This document shows, piece after piece, positions 38,784 to 48,179 of a stretch of 64,000 nucleotides of DNA. The DNA is taken from NCBI RefSeq assembly GCF_004209755.1, contig NZ_CP035913.1, positions 3,906,001 through 3,970,000 on the forward strand. The letters are read 5' to 3'. Made by a program: the position numbers and the translations under genes. The notes beneath the pieces are model-generated. The model saw only the letters and a program-made list of their open reading frames with translations, ran no database searches and was not told where the DNA came from. This stretch comes from Pseudoduganella lutea (GTDB lineage: Bacteria; Pseudomonadota; Gammaproteobacteria; Burkholderiales; Burkholderiaceae_D). Positions within the stretch are counted from its first letter, which is position 1. Each line of letters opens with the position of its first letter.

Positions 38784-38995
38784 ACTTCCGGTGGCGGGAA
38801 AAAAAGCCAGTATACGGTAGTTCTACGCAGGTTAGTACGTACTGGAAACGTGGTGGACGACCGGAAATACCTGCGCTAGAATCGGCCGCTGGTAGCACGA
38901 AAAACAAGTATTTATGCAAGCAGCAAGGGGGACACGGAGACCGCGATGAAGAATGAGTCCCCTCCAATTACTCTTTTGGACTCGACTAGCCACCC

Positions 38996-39328
38996 ATGAC
39001 CAGACTCACAGCAGTGTTCCTGCTTGCCGGCGCCATGCACGCCGCCCCGGCCGCCTTCGCCGCGGACATCGTCGGCAACCCCGCCAACGTATCCGCGAAC
39101 AAGCTTGAAATGTGCATCGGCTGCCATGCCATTCCGGGCTACAAGGCAACCTTCCCCGAAGTGTTCCAGGTGCCGAAGATCGGCGGCCAGAACGCCAAGT
39201 ACATCGAAGCGGCGCTGAAGGCCTACCAGAAGGGCGATCGCAAGCATCCGTCGATGAAGGGCATCGCGGTCAGCCTTTCCGACCAGGAAATCGCCGACCT
39301 CGCCGCCTATTACGCCAAGCAGAAATGA
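38996..39328 (+). CDS. Periplasmic c-type cytochrome, class I
   Basis: A 110-residue exported cytochrome. A signal peptide (about 1-22, ending AFAAD) is followed by a single haem motif CIGCH (40-44) and a likely axial Met in HPSMKGI. The end DQEIADLAAYYAKQK is the standard class I C-terminal helix. It carries electrons in the periplasm. The next cytochrome gene starts 11 bases downstream. No oxidase or dehydrogenase gene is beside the pair. Confidence 0.9.
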   Translation: MTRLTAVFLLAGAMHAAPAAFAADIVGNPANVSANKLEMCIGCHAIPGYKATFPEVFQVPKIGGQNAKYIEAALKAYQKGDRKHPSMKGIAVSLSDQEIADLAAYYAKQK

Positions 39329-39339
39329 GGAAGACCACG

Positions 39340-39684
39340 ATGAAGAAAACCCTGCTCGCCGTGGCCTGCCTGATCGCGTCCGCCACCGCTTCCGCCGTCG
39401 GCGGCAACATCAACAACGGCAAGGCGCTGGCCGAAAAATATGCCTGCGCCACCTGCCATGGCAAGGACTACAACTCGCCGATCGACCCGAGCTATCCGAA
39501 GCTGGCCGGCCAGCACAAGGATTACCTGGCCCACGCGCTGGTCGCCTACAAGCGCGGCGATGGCCCGAACGGCCGCAACAACCCGATCATGGGCGGGCTC
39601 GTGAAGCCGCTGTCGAACAAGGACATCGCCGACCTGGCCGCCTACTTCCACAGCCTGCCGGGCAATATGGTCGTCAAGCGATAA
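39340..39684 (+). CDS. Periplasmic c-type cytochrome, class I (second)
   Basis: A 114-residue exported cytochrome with signal peptide MKKTLLAVACLIASATASA and one haem motif CATCH (36-40). Likely axial Met is in NPIMGGLVKPL, and the C-terminal helix is KDIADLAAYFHSLPG. Together with the preceding gene it resembles the two halves of a dihaem cytochrome c4 encoded separately. GAGG at 39327-39330 precedes the ATG. Confidence 0.9.
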   Translation: MKKTLLAVACLIASATASAVGGNINNGKALAEKYACATCHGKDYNSPIDPSYPKLAGQHKDYLAHALVAYKRGDGPNGRNNPIMGGLVKPLSNKDIADLAAYFHSLPGNMVVKR

Positions 39685-39696
39685 TCGCCAGGCAGC

Positions 39697-39760
39697 AAAA
39701 CTGGGGACGTACCCCTGTTTAGAAGAAATTTCCTCTAAACAGGGGTACGTCCCCTGTTTT
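39697..39760. terminator. Bidirectional long-arm hairpin between cytochrome and DUF1841 genes
   Basis: Arms of 27 bases (39697-39723 and 39734-39760) with one mismatch enclose a ten-base loop. Runs of A at the left end and T at the right end make it a terminator for both converging genes. The core GGGGACGTACCCC is itself palindromic, so this may be another dispersed palindromic repeat. Confidence 0.75.
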
Positions 39761-39769
39761 TCCCCAGGG

Positions 39770-40201
39770 CTATTGCTGCACGCGGCGCTTCACGGCGTCG
39801 ATGTACGCGTCGCCGTCCGGTGGCAGCCCGTTGCGCTGCGACTTCCAGATCATCTCCCCCAGGCATTCCATGATTTCGTGCTGCGCGTCGTGCGTGGAGT
39901 CGAGTTTTTTCGACAGCGCCTCATAGGCGGCGCGGATGCCGCGCGGCGAGTCGATCGAGACCTGTTCGGAGATCGACAGGTGCATCGCCAGATGCAGGAA
40001 GGGGTTGGCTTCCCCGCCTTCGACGGAATAGTCGCGCGCCAGGGCCGCTTCCACGTCGGTCAGCGCATCGTCGTATTCGGGGTGCAGGCGCACCCAGTCG
40101 AGCGCCATCGCTTCGAGCGGCGTGAGGATTTCATGGGCGCGGTCCTTGCGGAACACCTCGCAGAAGAAGCGGCGTACGTCGTGGGAAGAGGGGGTGAACA
40201 T
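39770..40201 (-). CDS. DUF1841 family protein
   Basis: A 143-residue cytoplasmic protein with the pattern MFTPSSHDVRRFFCEVF, EAMALDWVRLHPEYDDAL and NPFLHLAMHLSISEQVSIDSPRGI, which identifies DUF1841, a betaproteobacterial family of unknown function. The ATG at 40201 is preferred; the frame extends to 40336 only through a palindromic repeat region. Confidence 0.88.
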   Translation of the reverse strand: MFTPSSHDVRRFFCEVFRKDRAHEILTPLEAMALDWVRLHPEYDDALTDVEAALARDYSVEGGEANPFLHLAMHLSISEQVSIDSPRGIRAAYEALSKKLDSTHDAQHEIMECLGEMIWKSQRNGLPPDGDAYIDAVKRRVQQ

Positions 40202-40300
40202 GGGGCTGGCGGCGGCTGCGGAAGATGGGGCGGATATTGTACAAAGAAATGCCCGCCGGCGCAGGTTGCGCGAGAGAAGACCGGTCGGTCCGCCGCAGCG

Positions 40301-40334
40301 GTCGGACACCCTGCCTGGGGGCAGGATGTCCGAC
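40301..40334. repeat. Short palindrome of the GTCGGACA type
   Basis: Arms GTCGGACACCCTGCC and GGCAGGATGTCCGAC with one mismatch around a four-base loop. It lies between the end of rppH and the start of the DUF1841 gene and shares its GTCGGAC/GTCCGAC ends with the family I elements. Confidence 0.6.
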
Positions 40335-40361
40335 ACCGATGCATCGAGCGTTGGCGAAACG

Positions 40362-40988
40362 CTAACGCTTGCCGGAGGTGGCCAGCGCCGCGCCGTCGCA
40401 GCCGACCAGTTCCTGTGGTGGCGTGGCTACCGCCTGCTGTTGCCGTTGACCCTGCTGGCCGCGGCCATGCGGCTGGCGCAGGTAGCGCGACGAGTGCCGG
40501 CGTTCGCCGTGCGCGGGCCATGACAGGAACCGCGACAGTTCCTGCAGCGCGCGCTGGTACACCTCGCGCTTGAACTCGATGACCACGTCCAGCGGCACCC
40601 AGTATTCATGCCAGCGCCACGCATCGAACTCGGGGTGGTCCGTCAGGCGCAGGTTCACTTCATTGTCACGCGCGCACATGCGCAGCAGGAACCAGATCTG
40701 CTTCTGGCCACGGTAGTGCCCGCGGATCTCGCGCTTGATGAAATGATCCGGCACTTCGTAGCGCAGCCAGTCGCGCGTGCGGCCCACGATTTTCACGTGC
40801 TCCGGACGCAACCCGATCTCTTCCTGCAGCTCCCGGTACATGGCCTGTTCGGGTGTTTCGCCGTACTTGATTCCTCCTTGCGGAAATTGCCATGAGTGCT
40901 CGCGCACCCGCTTGCCCCACCACACCTCGTTATGCGAGTTGAGCAGGATGATGCCGACGTTGGGGCGGAACCCTTCCCGATCGAGCAT
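40362..40988 (-). CDS. rppH: RNA pyrophosphohydrolase
   Basis: Nudix hydrolase that removes pyrophosphate from the 5' end of mRNAs and so starts their decay. The 208 residues begin [17 protein letters not shown], followed by VWWGKR and [10 protein letters not shown]. The Nudix box runs from about 38 to 60 (GG...GET...REL.EE.GL pattern). The last 50 residues are a Gln/Arg-rich tail with QQGQRQQQ, common in this lineage and probably disordered. The ATG at 40988 is the normal start; four extra residues upstream are not needed. It is divergent from proS, a conserved arrangement. Confidence 0.93.
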   Translation of the reverse strand: MLDREGFRPNVGIILLNSHNEVWWGKRVREHSWQFPQGGIKYGETPEQAMYRELQEEIGLRPEHVKIVGRTRDWLRYEVPDHFIKREIRGHYRGQKQIWFLLRMCARDNEVNLRLTDHPEFDAWRWHEYWVPLDVVIEFKREVYQRALQELSRFLSWPAHGERRHSSRYLRQPHGRGQQGQRQQQAVATPPQELVGCDGAALATSGKR

Positions 40989-41255
40989 AGTGCACCTCAA
41001 ACTTTCTGCGTGCCGACGCAGCCCTCAAGCATCTATCTTCTTACATTTTTGCCTACAAGTCCGCTTGCCTGCAGCGCCTCCGTGTTACGGAGGGTGGCGG
41101 CAAGCCCGCAGTGAACGCCGCGGTTGGACGCCGCGGTGAACGCTGCAGTTGCATGCTGCACTTGTACGAATTTATAAATGATGGATGCATCAGCCAGCTA
41201 ATCCTTTAAAATTAGGTTGATTATAACCCTCTCTTTTTGAAAAGAATTCACAGAT

Positions 41256-42992
41256 ATGCGTGCGTCACGGTTTTTTATTTCCACACTTAAAGAAGCGCCT
41301 TCCGACGCCGAAATCGTCAGCCACAAACTGATGATGCGGGCCGGCATGATCAAGCGGCTGGGCTCGGGCATCTACACGTACATGCCGATGGGCCTGAAGG
41401 TGATCCGCAAGGTCGAGGCGATCGTGCGCGAGGAGATGAACCGCGCCGGCGCCATCGAGCTGCTGATGCCGCTGGTGCAGCCGGCCGAGCTGTGGCAGGA
41501 AACGGGCCGCTGGGACAAGATGGGGCCGGAACTGATGCGCGTAAAGGACCGGCATGGCCGCGAATTCGCGATCCAGCCCACGTCCGAGGAAGTCATCACC
41601 GACGTGGTGCGCAGCGAGATCAAGTCCTACCGCCAGCTGCCGTTGAATTTTTACCACATCCAGACGAAATTCCGCGACGAGCGCCGCCCCCGCTTCGGCC
41701 TGATGCGCGGCCGCGAATTCACGATGAAGGATGCGTATTCGTTCGACCGCGACCTGGAAGGCATGCAGAAGTCCTACCAGGTCATGTTCGATGCCTACAC
41801 GAAGATCTTTACGCGCTTCGGCCTGAAGTTCCGTGCCGTGGCGGCGGACAATGGCGCCATCGGCGGCACCGGCTCGCATGAATTCCACGTCATCGCCAGC
41901 ACCGGCGAAGATGCGCTCGTGTATTGCCCCACCTCCGACTACGCGGCCAATATGGAAGCGGCCGAGGCCGTGCCGACCGGCACCCGCGCGGCCCCGTCGG
42001 CCGAACTGGTGAAAACGGCCACGCCGAAGGCCGCCAAGTGCGAGGACGTGGCGAAGCTGCTGGGCATCGACCTGTCGAAGACGGTGAAGACGATCGCGCT
42101 GACGGCGGAAACGGAAACCGACGGCAAACTGGATAAACAGTATTTCATGCTGCTGCTGCGCGGCGACCATGAGCTGAACGAGATCAAGGCAGCGAAGGTG
42201 CCGGGCCTGCAGGGCGCCTACCGCTTCTCCACCGAAGCGGAAATCGAGGAAGTGTACGGCTGCAAGCCGGGCTACCTGGGGCCGATCGGCACGAAGGCGC
42301 CGGTCACCATCGTGGCCGACCGCACCGTGGCCAACATGGCCGATTTCGTGACCGGCGCGAACGAGGAGGATTTCCACTTCACGGGCGCGAACTGGGGCCG
42401 CGACGTGGCCGAGCCGCATGTGACGGCCGACCTGCGCAACGTGGTCGAAGGCGATCCTTCGCCGGACGGCAAGGGCGTGCTGGCCATCGAGCGCGGTATC
42501 GAAGTGGGCCACGTGTTCCAGCTGGGTACCGCGTACTCGGCAGCCATGAACGCCACCTACCTCGATGAAAACGGCAAGCCGGCACCGCTGCAGATGGGGT
42601 GCTACGGTATCGGTGTCACGCGCATCCTGGGCGCGGCGATCGAGCAGAACTTCGACGACAAGGGCATCGTCTGGCCGACGTCGATCGCGCCGTTCGAGCT
42701 GGTGCTGTGCCCGATGGGCTACGACCGCAGCGAACTGGTGAAGGAAGAGACCGACAAGTTGTACGCGGCGGCGCTGGCGGCCGGCATCGACGTCATCGTC
42801 GACGACCGCGGCCTGCGCCCCGGCGCCATGTTCGCGGACTGGGAGCTGATCGGCGTGCCGCACCGTGTCGTCATCGGCGACCGTGGCCTGAAGGATGGCA
42901 ACCTGGAATACCAGGGCCGCCGCGACACCGAAGCGACGAACGTGCCCCTCGCCGACATCGTGGCCTTCATCAAGGCCCGAGTGCAGCAGTAA
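41256..42992 (+). CDS. proS: Proline-tRNA ligase
   Basis: Class II aminoacyl-tRNA synthetase, 578 residues, which charges tRNA-Pro. Motif 2 region [25 protein letters not shown] is near 138-162. An editing (INS/YbaK-like) domain follows at about 230-390 with [12 protein letters not shown] and [14 protein letters not shown]. Motif 3 is [17 protein letters not shown] near 448-464, and the anticodon-binding domain is C-terminal ([21 protein letters not shown]). This is the long bacterial-type ProS. The start [13 protein letters not shown] is the family standard. Confidence 0.97.
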   Translation: MRASRFFISTLKEAPSDAEIVSHKLMMRAGMIKRLGSGIYTYMPMGLKVIRKVEAIVREEMNRAGAIELLMPLVQPAELWQETGRWDKMGPELMRVKDRHGREFAIQPTSEEVITDVVRSEIKSYRQLPLNFYHIQTKFRDERRPRFGLMRGREFTMKDAYSFDRDLEGMQKSYQVMFDAYTKIFTRFGLKFRAVAADNGAIGGTGSHEFHVIASTGEDALVYCPTSDYAANMEAAEAVPTGTRAAPSAELVKTATPKAAKCEDVAKLLGIDLSKTVKTIALTAETETDGKLDKQYFMLLLRGDHELNEIKAAKVPGLQGAYRFSTEAEIEEVYGCKPGYLGPIGTKAPVTIVADRTVANMADFVTGANEEDFHFTGANWGRDVAEPHVTADLRNVVEGDPSPDGKGVLAIERGIEVGHVFQLGTAYSAAMNATYLDENGKPAPLQMGCYGIGVTRILGAAIEQNFDDKGIVWPTSIAPFELVLCPMGYDRSELVKEETDKLYAAALAAGIDVIVDDRGLRPGAMFADWELIGVPHRVVIGDRGLKDGNLEYQGRRDTEATNVPLADIVAFIKARVQQ

Positions 42993-42993
42993 C

Positions 42994-43629
42994 ATGAAGG
43001 GCGGACGGGAACGGCGCCGCTGGTGGGCGCGCCCCTTGCGCTGGTGGCACACGGTGGCCTTCGCCACCGGCGTGCTGTGCGCGCCGTTCGGCTTTGCCGG
43101 CAACCAGAAAGAGGAATCGCTGGCCGACTCCGTACGGGTCGCGCTGTCCAACGCGATCCTCGATGCCCGGCCGCCGAAGCCCGCGTTTACGAACCCGGCC
43201 GACCAGGCGCGCTATGACGCCTGGGTGGCCGACATGTCCGGGCGCCTCGCGCGCAAGCTGCCGGACGAACAGCACCGCCGCGAATTCCTGGAAACCGTGT
43301 GGTACGAGGCGCGCCGCGCCGGCCTCGAGCCGTCGCTCGTGCTGGGGCTGATCCAGGTGGAATCGGCGTACCGCAAATATGCCGTATCGATCGTCGGTGC
43401 GCGCGGCTACATGCAGGTGATGCCGTTCTGGACCAACGTGATCGGCGACCGGGACCGCCGCAAGCTGTTCAACATGCAGACCAACCTGCGCTACGGCTGC
43501 GCGATCCTGCGCATGTACATCGACATGGAGCGCGGCGACCTGTTTCTCGCGCTCGGGCGCTACAACGGCAGCCGCGGCAAGCCGGCGTATCCAAACGCCG
43601 TGCTGAAGGCGTGGAATAACTGGAAATAG
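42994..43629 (+). CDS. Lytic transglycosylase, Slt-type
   Basis: A 211-residue exported enzyme that cuts peptidoglycan. The Arg-rich start is followed by a hydrophobic segment (about 17-35). The SLT domain has the catalytic Glu123 in LGLIQVESAYRK, then GARGYMQVMPFW and NLRYGCAILRMY. It starts one base after the proS stop, so the two are transcribed together, a common betaproteobacterial arrangement. Start at 42994; the longer frame lies in proS. Confidence 0.92.
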   Translation: MKGGRERRRWWARPLRWWHTVAFATGVLCAPFGFAGNQKEESLADSVRVALSNAILDARPPKPAFTNPADQARYDAWVADMSGRLARKLPDEQHRREFLETVWYEARRAGLEPSLVLGLIQVESAYRKYAVSIVGARGYMQVMPFWTNVIGDRDRRKLFNMQTNLRYGCAILRMYIDMERGDLFLALGRYNGSRGKPAYPNAVLKAWNNWK

Positions 43630-43770
43630 TAAAACCGGTGGCGAAGCCGGGGTTTCGAGGAGTACTGCTCCTTGCCGGCGTAGCGGAGATGGTTTGCAAA
43701 CCATCGCTCCTTTCAGACCCCGATTTCTGGAAATGTTTCCCGAAATTTGGGTCTGACCCCGGTTTCAGGC
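43630..43770. repeat. Structured repeat (family II, copy 2) after the transglycosylase gene
   Basis: Contains AGCCGGGGTTTC, hairpin AGGAG/CTCCT (about 43658-43672), CTTGCCGGCG, palindrome GATGGTTTGCAAACCATC (43688-43705) and a final near-hairpin CAGACCCC...GGGTCTG (about 43714-43756). The same order of blocks occurs inside kdpD at 30949-31078, with the stems changed on both sides so that pairing is kept. Confidence 0.75.
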
Positions 43771-43773
43771 AAT

Positions 43774-43813
43774 AAAAAATCCCCGGATGCATTCGCGTGC
43801 CGGGGATTTTTTT
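43774..43813. terminator. Bidirectional terminator between transglycosylase and SWIB genes
   Basis: AAAAAATCCCCGG and CCGGGGATTTTTTT arms flank a 13-base loop. The A run on one side and T run on the other serve both converging genes. Confidence 0.85.
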
Positions 43814-43836
43814 GTACCGGTCGGGCCGGTACATTA

Positions 43837-44220
43837 TCAGCTCAAATGATCGGAAATCAGCTTCGTCATTTCAAACATGGAAACCTGGGCCTTGCCGCCG
43901 AAGACAGCTTTCAGCTTGTCGTCCGCGTTGATCATGCGGCGGTTGGCGGCATCCTGCAGGTTGTGCTTCTTGATGTATTCCCAGACTTTCTTCGTGACTT
44001 CCGTGCGTGGCAGCGGGGAGGCGCCTACTACCGGGGACAGCTGGGCAGACGGAGTCATCTCTTTCATGAATGCTGCATTGGGCTTGCGTGCTGCGGGTTC
44101 TGCCTTTTTCGCTGCCGGCTTGGCTGCAGCTTTCGCTGGAGCGGCGGCCTTTTTTGCCGGAGCCGCTTTGGTTGCGGCTTTCTTGGCAGGTGCTGCCGTG
44201 GATTTCTTGGCTGTTGCCAT
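43837..44220 (-). CDS. SWIB/MDM2-domain protein with histone-like N-terminal tail
   Basis: A 127-residue protein. The first 50 residues are Lys/Ala/Pro-rich (AAPAKKAATKAAPAKKAA), like a histone H1 tail. The rest is a SWIB/MDM2 domain: LSPVVGASPLPRTEVTKKVWEYIKKHNLQD and DKLKAVFGGKAQVSMFEMTKLIS. SWIB domains are otherwise known from eukaryotic chromatin complexes and chlamydiae, but a version with this tail is frequent in Burkholderiales. A role as DNA-associated protein is likely but unproven. GAGG on the minus strand precedes the start. Confidence 0.92.
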   Translation of the reverse strand: MATAKKSTAAPAKKAATKAAPAKKAAAPAKAAAKPAAKKAEPAARKPNAAFMKEMTPSAQLSPVVGASPLPRTEVTKKVWEYIKKHNLQDAANRRMINADDKLKAVFGGKAQVSMFEMTKLISDHLS

Positions 44221-44356
44221 ATTCGAGCCTCCTTAACGAACACATGGAAAATTGCGCATTACAATCGCACGGCTAATATTGGTGGGCTTTTTACAAGGAT
44301 GCAAGCGTTTTTCGCCTTTTTTGTGGGAAACGGCACGTAAAGAAAGGTTAATAATG

Positions 44357-44393
44357 AAAAAACCGCCGCTGGGCTTGCGCGCAGGGCGGTTTT
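44357..44393 (-). terminator. Terminator of ffh
   Basis: Stem of about 12 bases (AAAACCGCC... / ...GGCGGTTTT) with an inner loop, followed by a T run on the minus strand. It is about 50 bases beyond the ffh stop. Confidence 0.75.
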
Positions 44394-44443
44394 GGCAGGG
44401 CGCACGGGACGGAAAGCCGCGCCGTTGCTGGTGTTCCGTGGCG

Positions 44444-45811
44444 TCAGCGCATGCCGGGCATCATGCCTTTCATCGAGCGCATCATCTTCATCAGACCACC
44501 ACCCTGCAGCTTCTTCATCATCGTCTGCATCTGTTCGAACTGGTTCAGCATACGGTTTACTTCCTGCACCTGCACGCCGGCGCCGGCCGCGATGCGGCGC
44601 TTGCGGGCCGCCTTGATCAGGTCGGGTTTCGCGCGCTCGGCCGGGGTCATCGAATCGATGATGCCGACCATGCGGCGCACCTGCTTTTCCGCCTGGTCCA
44701 TGTTCGCGTTGCCGGCCGCCTGCTGGAACTGGGCCGGCAGTTTGTCGACCAGGCCGGCCATGCCGCCCATTTTCTTCATCTGGCCCAGCTGCGCCTTGAA
44801 GTCGTTCATGTCGAACTTGCCGCCGGCCTTGACCTTCGCGGCCAGCTCCGCCGCCGCTTTCTCGTCGACGCCCTTGCGCGCTTCCTCGACGAGCGCGAGG
44901 ATGTCGCCCATGCCGAGCACGCGGTTGGCCATGCGGGTGGGATCGAACGCTTCCAGGCCGTCGAGCTTTTCCGACACGCCGGCGAACTTGATCGGCTTGC
45001 CGGTGATGTGGCGCACGGACAGGGCGGCACCGCCGCGCGAATCGCCATCGAGCTTGGTCAGCACGATGCCGGTCAGCGGCAGCGCGTCGTTGAAGGCCTT
45101 CGCCGTATTGATCGCATCCTGGCCCAGCATCGCGTCGACGACGAACAGCGTTTCGATGGGCTTGACCGCGCCGTGCACGGCGGTGATCTCCTTCATCATC
45201 TCTTCATCGATGCCGAGGCGGCCGGCCGTGTCGATGATCAGCACGTCGTGGTAATGCTTCTTCGCCCAGTCCAGTGCGGCCAGCGCGATGTCGACCGGCT
45301 TGTCCTGCGCGGTGGACGGGAAGAAGTCGGCACCGGCCTGGCCCGTCACGGACTGCAGCTGCGCAATAGCGGCGGGGCGGTACACGTCGGCCGACACGGT
45401 CAGCACTTTTTTCTTCTTCTGCTCGCGCAGGTACTTGGCCAGCTTGCCGACGGTGGTGGTCTTACCGACGCCCTGCAGGCCGGCCATCAGGATGATCGCC
45501 GGCGGCTGCTGCGCAAAGCTCAGCTGCGTGGCTTCGGGGCCGAGGTCGGCGCCCATCAGCGCGCCCAGCTCGCGCTGCACCACGCCCACCAGCGCCTGGC
45601 CCGGCGACAGCGAACCGACGACTTCTTCGCCGAGCGCCTTTTCCTTGACCTTGCCGATGAATTCGCGCACCGCGGGCAGCGCCACGTCGGCCTCGAGCAG
45701 GGCAAGGCGCACTTCGCGCAGCATCTCGGCGGTGTTGGCTTCGGTCAGGCGGGCCTCGCCGCGCATGGTCTTGACGACCTTGGCGAGGCGTTGAGTCAGA
45801 TTGTCTAGCAT
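44444..45811 (-). CDS. ffh: Signal recognition particle protein Ffh
   Basis: GTPase that binds signal peptides and 4.5S RNA to bring nascent membrane proteins to FtsY, 455 residues. It has an N domain, the GTPase with MAGLQGVGKTTTVGKLA (about 104-120), DTAGRLGIDEEM and TKLDGDSRGGAALS, and a Met-rich M domain from about 325 (GMAGLVDKLP, RRMVGIIDSMTPAER, MMKMLQ-like MMKKLQGG). The 4.5S RNA gene is not in the window. It is divergent from DUF898. Confidence 0.97.
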   Translation of the reverse strand: MLDNLTQRLAKVVKTMRGEARLTEANTAEMLREVRLALLEADVALPAVREFIGKVKEKALGEEVVGSLSPGQALVGVVQRELGALMGADLGPEATQLSFAQQPPAIILMAGLQGVGKTTTVGKLAKYLREQKKKKVLTVSADVYRPAAIAQLQSVTGQAGADFFPSTAQDKPVDIALAALDWAKKHYHDVLIIDTAGRLGIDEEMMKEITAVHGAVKPIETLFVVDAMLGQDAINTAKAFNDALPLTGIVLTKLDGDSRGGAALSVRHITGKPIKFAGVSEKLDGLEAFDPTRMANRVLGMGDILALVEEARKGVDEKAAAELAAKVKAGGKFDMNDFKAQLGQMKKMGGMAGLVDKLPAQFQQAAGNANMDQAEKQVRRMVGIIDSMTPAERAKPDLIKAARKRRIAAGAGVQVQEVNRMLNQFEQMQTMMKKLQGGGLMKMMRSMKGMMPGMR

Positions 45812-46027
45812 GTCGGGTGATCAGTAAGAGAGGCGGGCAACTGCCCGGAAACCGTGCCATTTTACATTAGTGCAGGGACCGCGGGTCTGTGCGCAGTGCC
45901 ACGGCGATGCTCTCCAATTGTCACAGCCGTGCACACTTCATGGCGACGAATGCCATTCCTGATTGACAACGTTTCAAGGCGCCGTCATCGTTGCTCGTTC
46001 ACTTTCATCACTATCATGGGGAGCAGC

Positions 46028-47086
46028 ATGAGCAGCAATCATAGCGGCAGTGCAGCAGTAGAGCAGGTGGAGCCGCAGAGCCGGGAAGAAGGCTTTGCGT
46101 TCACCGCAACGGGCAGCGAGTATTTCCGGATCTGGATCGTCAACCTGCTGCTGACGATCGTCACGCTGGGCATCTACTCGGCCTGGGCGAAGGTGCGGAC
46201 CAATCAGTACTTTTATGCAAACACGCGCCTTGCCGGCGGCGGGTTCGAATACCACGCGAAGCCGGGCGCGATCCTGAAAGGACGCATCGTGGCCGCCTTG
46301 CTGTTCGGCGGCTATAACCTCGCCTTGCAATTTTCACTGACCGCCGGCATGGCGATGCTGGCATTGGTGATGGCCGTGATGCCGTGGCTGGTCTGGAAGA
46401 GCCTGCAGTTTGCCTTGTATAACAGCAGCTATCGCGGCATCCGGTTCGGATTCGGCGGCAGCGCGAAAGCGGCCTATTTCCACTACCTCCTGCTGCCGCT
46501 TCTGGGCGTGCTGAGCCTTGGCCTGCTGTACCCGTTCGTCCACCAGCGCATCAAGCGCTTCCAGCACACGAACAGCCGCTACGGTAACGTGCCATTTGCC
46601 TTCGATGCGCCAGTGCGCGGCTTCTACAAGGTCTATTTTGGCGTGGTCGGCATGATGCTGCTGGCCATGATCGGATCCGCGATCATCACCTTCATTGTCG
46701 TTATCTCCGGCGTACACAAGGAGAGCTGGGCGGTTTGGGTACCGTTTGCAGTGGTGTATCCCTTCATGCTGTGCGTGATGTTCGTGGCCATGGCCGCGCT
46801 CCAGAACCTGATCTGGAACCACACCTACCTCGGCCAGCACGGCTTCCGCTCGACGATGACGATGAAGGGGCTGGCATCGCTGTACATCACCAACACGCTG
46901 GCGATCATCTTCACGCTGGGCATGTTCATTCCGTTCGCTGTCGTGCGCGCGGCGAAATACCGCCTCGATTGCACGTCGCTGGTCGTGAACGGCAGCCTGG
47001 ACGACATTACCGCCGGCCAGCGAGCCGAGATCGGCGCGATCGGCGAAGGCGCCGCGGACCTGGGCGGCTTCGACCTGGCGCTGTGA
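46028..47086 (+). CDS. YjgN-like DUF898 membrane protein
   Basis: A 352-residue inner-membrane protein with about eight helices. The start of the conserved region, FTATGSEYFRIWIVNLLLTIVTLGIYSAWAKVR, and YFYANTRLAGGGFEYH identify DUF898 (YjgN). The function is unknown. The ATG at 46028 has GGGGAG four to nine bases upstream; another ATG at 46016 and a long upstream frame are not supported. It is joined with the M48 peptidase gene through a one-base stop/start overlap, a pairing seen repeatedly for this family. Confidence 0.88.
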   Translation: MSSNHSGSAAVEQVEPQSREEGFAFTATGSEYFRIWIVNLLLTIVTLGIYSAWAKVRTNQYFYANTRLAGGGFEYHAKPGAILKGRIVAALLFGGYNLALQFSLTAGMAMLALVMAVMPWLVWKSLQFALYNSSYRGIRFGFGGSAKAAYFHYLLLPLLGVLSLGLLYPFVHQRIKRFQHTNSRYGNVPFAFDAPVRGFYKVYFGVVGMMLLAMIGSAIITFIVVISGVHKESWAVWVPFAVVYPFMLCVMFVAMAALQNLIWNHTYLGQHGFRSTMTMKGLASLYITNTLAIIFTLGMFIPFAVVRAAKYRLDCTSLVVNGSLDDITAGQRAEIGAIGEGAADLGGFDLAL

Positions 47087-48111
47087 TGATGCACCAGGAA
47101 CTGTCCGGCAGCTACTTCGACGGCGTCACGTCGCGCGCGCACCGCGTCACGCTGGCGGTGCACGACGGCGCGGTGCACCTGACGGGCGACGCGCAGCGCA
47201 GCACGCCGCTGGCGGAAATGCGCGTGGCCGAGCGCATCGCCCGCGCACCGCGCAAGCTGACGTTTCCCGACGAAGCCACGTTCGAGGCGGACGACCAGGC
47301 GGCGCTCGACGCGCTGCTGCACGCCACGGGCCACCGCGACAGCATCGTGGTGCGGGCCCAGCAAAGCTGGCGCAGCGCGATCGCCGCGATCTGCGTGACA
47401 GCCGGCGTGCTGGTCGTGAGCTACCTGTTCGTGCTGCCGGCCGCCGCCGACCTGGTGGCGCACAATCTCCCCGTATCGGTCGAACGCCAGATCGGGCAGG
47501 GCACGCTGGCGCTACTGGACCGGCACGTGTTCTCGCCCAGCCGCCTGCCCGAGGCGCGGCGCGGCGAACTGGCGGCGCGCTTTGCGCGGCTGGTGCCGCC
47601 CGAGACGGTCGACGGGCCGGCTCCCGAGTGGCACCTGGTGTTCCGCAAGAGCCGCATCGGCCCGAACGCGTTCGCGCTGCCGTCGGGCCACATCGTGCTG
47701 ACCGACGAGATGGTGGAGCTACTGCAGGATGACGACGGCGCCGTGATGGCCACGCTGGCCCATGAACTGGGCCACCTGCACGGCCGCCACCTGACGCGGC
47801 GGCTGATCCAGGGATCCGCCGTCGCGGCGGCAGGCCTGCTGATCTCCGGTGACGCCAGTTCGCTGGTGGCCGGCCTGCCGGCGCTGGCGCTGGACCTGCA
47901 TTATTCACGCGACGCGGAGCGCGAGGCCGACGATTACGCCGTGGCGCTGCTGGAGCGGAACGGCCAGCCGCTGGCGTACCTGGAACGGGTCTTCGAGGCG
48001 TTCCAGCGGCTGGAGCACAAAGGTCCCCACGTGCCGGCCTACCTGTCCAGCCACCCGGACACGGCCGACCGGCTGGCGCGCGTGCGGCAGCATGACCGGC
48101 ACACACCATGA
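47086..48111 (+). CDS. M48-family membrane metallopeptidase
   Basis: A 341-residue zinc peptidase. An N-terminal soluble part is followed by one membrane helix (about 97-118) and the M48 catalytic domain, with HELGH at 226-230 and the third ligand in EREADDYA (about 278-285). It lacks the multiple helices of HtpX and is closer to the BepA/YfgC-like Ste24 group, perhaps acting on envelope proteins. The ATG at 47086 overlaps the TGA of DUF898. A GTG one codon earlier is possible. Confidence 0.88.
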   Translation: MMHQELSGSYFDGVTSRAHRVTLAVHDGAVHLTGDAQRSTPLAEMRVAERIARAPRKLTFPDEATFEADDQAALDALLHATGHRDSIVVRAQQSWRSAIAAICVTAGVLVVSYLFVLPAAADLVAHNLPVSVERQIGQGTLALLDRHVFSPSRLPEARRGELAARFARLVPPETVDGPAPEWHLVFRKSRIGPNAFALPSGHIVLTDEMVELLQDDDGAVMATLAHELGHLHGRHLTRRLIQGSAVAAAGLLISGDASSLVAGLPALALDLHYSRDAEREADDYAVALLERNGQPLAYLERVFEAFQRLEHKGPHVPAYLSSHPDTADRLARVRQHDRHTP

Positions 48112-48179
48112 AGTCCTCACCTTTGCATGGCAGGGCTTGCTATGATGGCCCTGCTGTTCAAACAATCGGGGAGAAGCGG

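Noticed and set aside
43630..43770. tRNA or small structured RNA gene
   Set aside because: Hairpins do not form a cloverleaf and there is no CCA end or anticodon arm; the sequence matches a repeat within kdpD instead.
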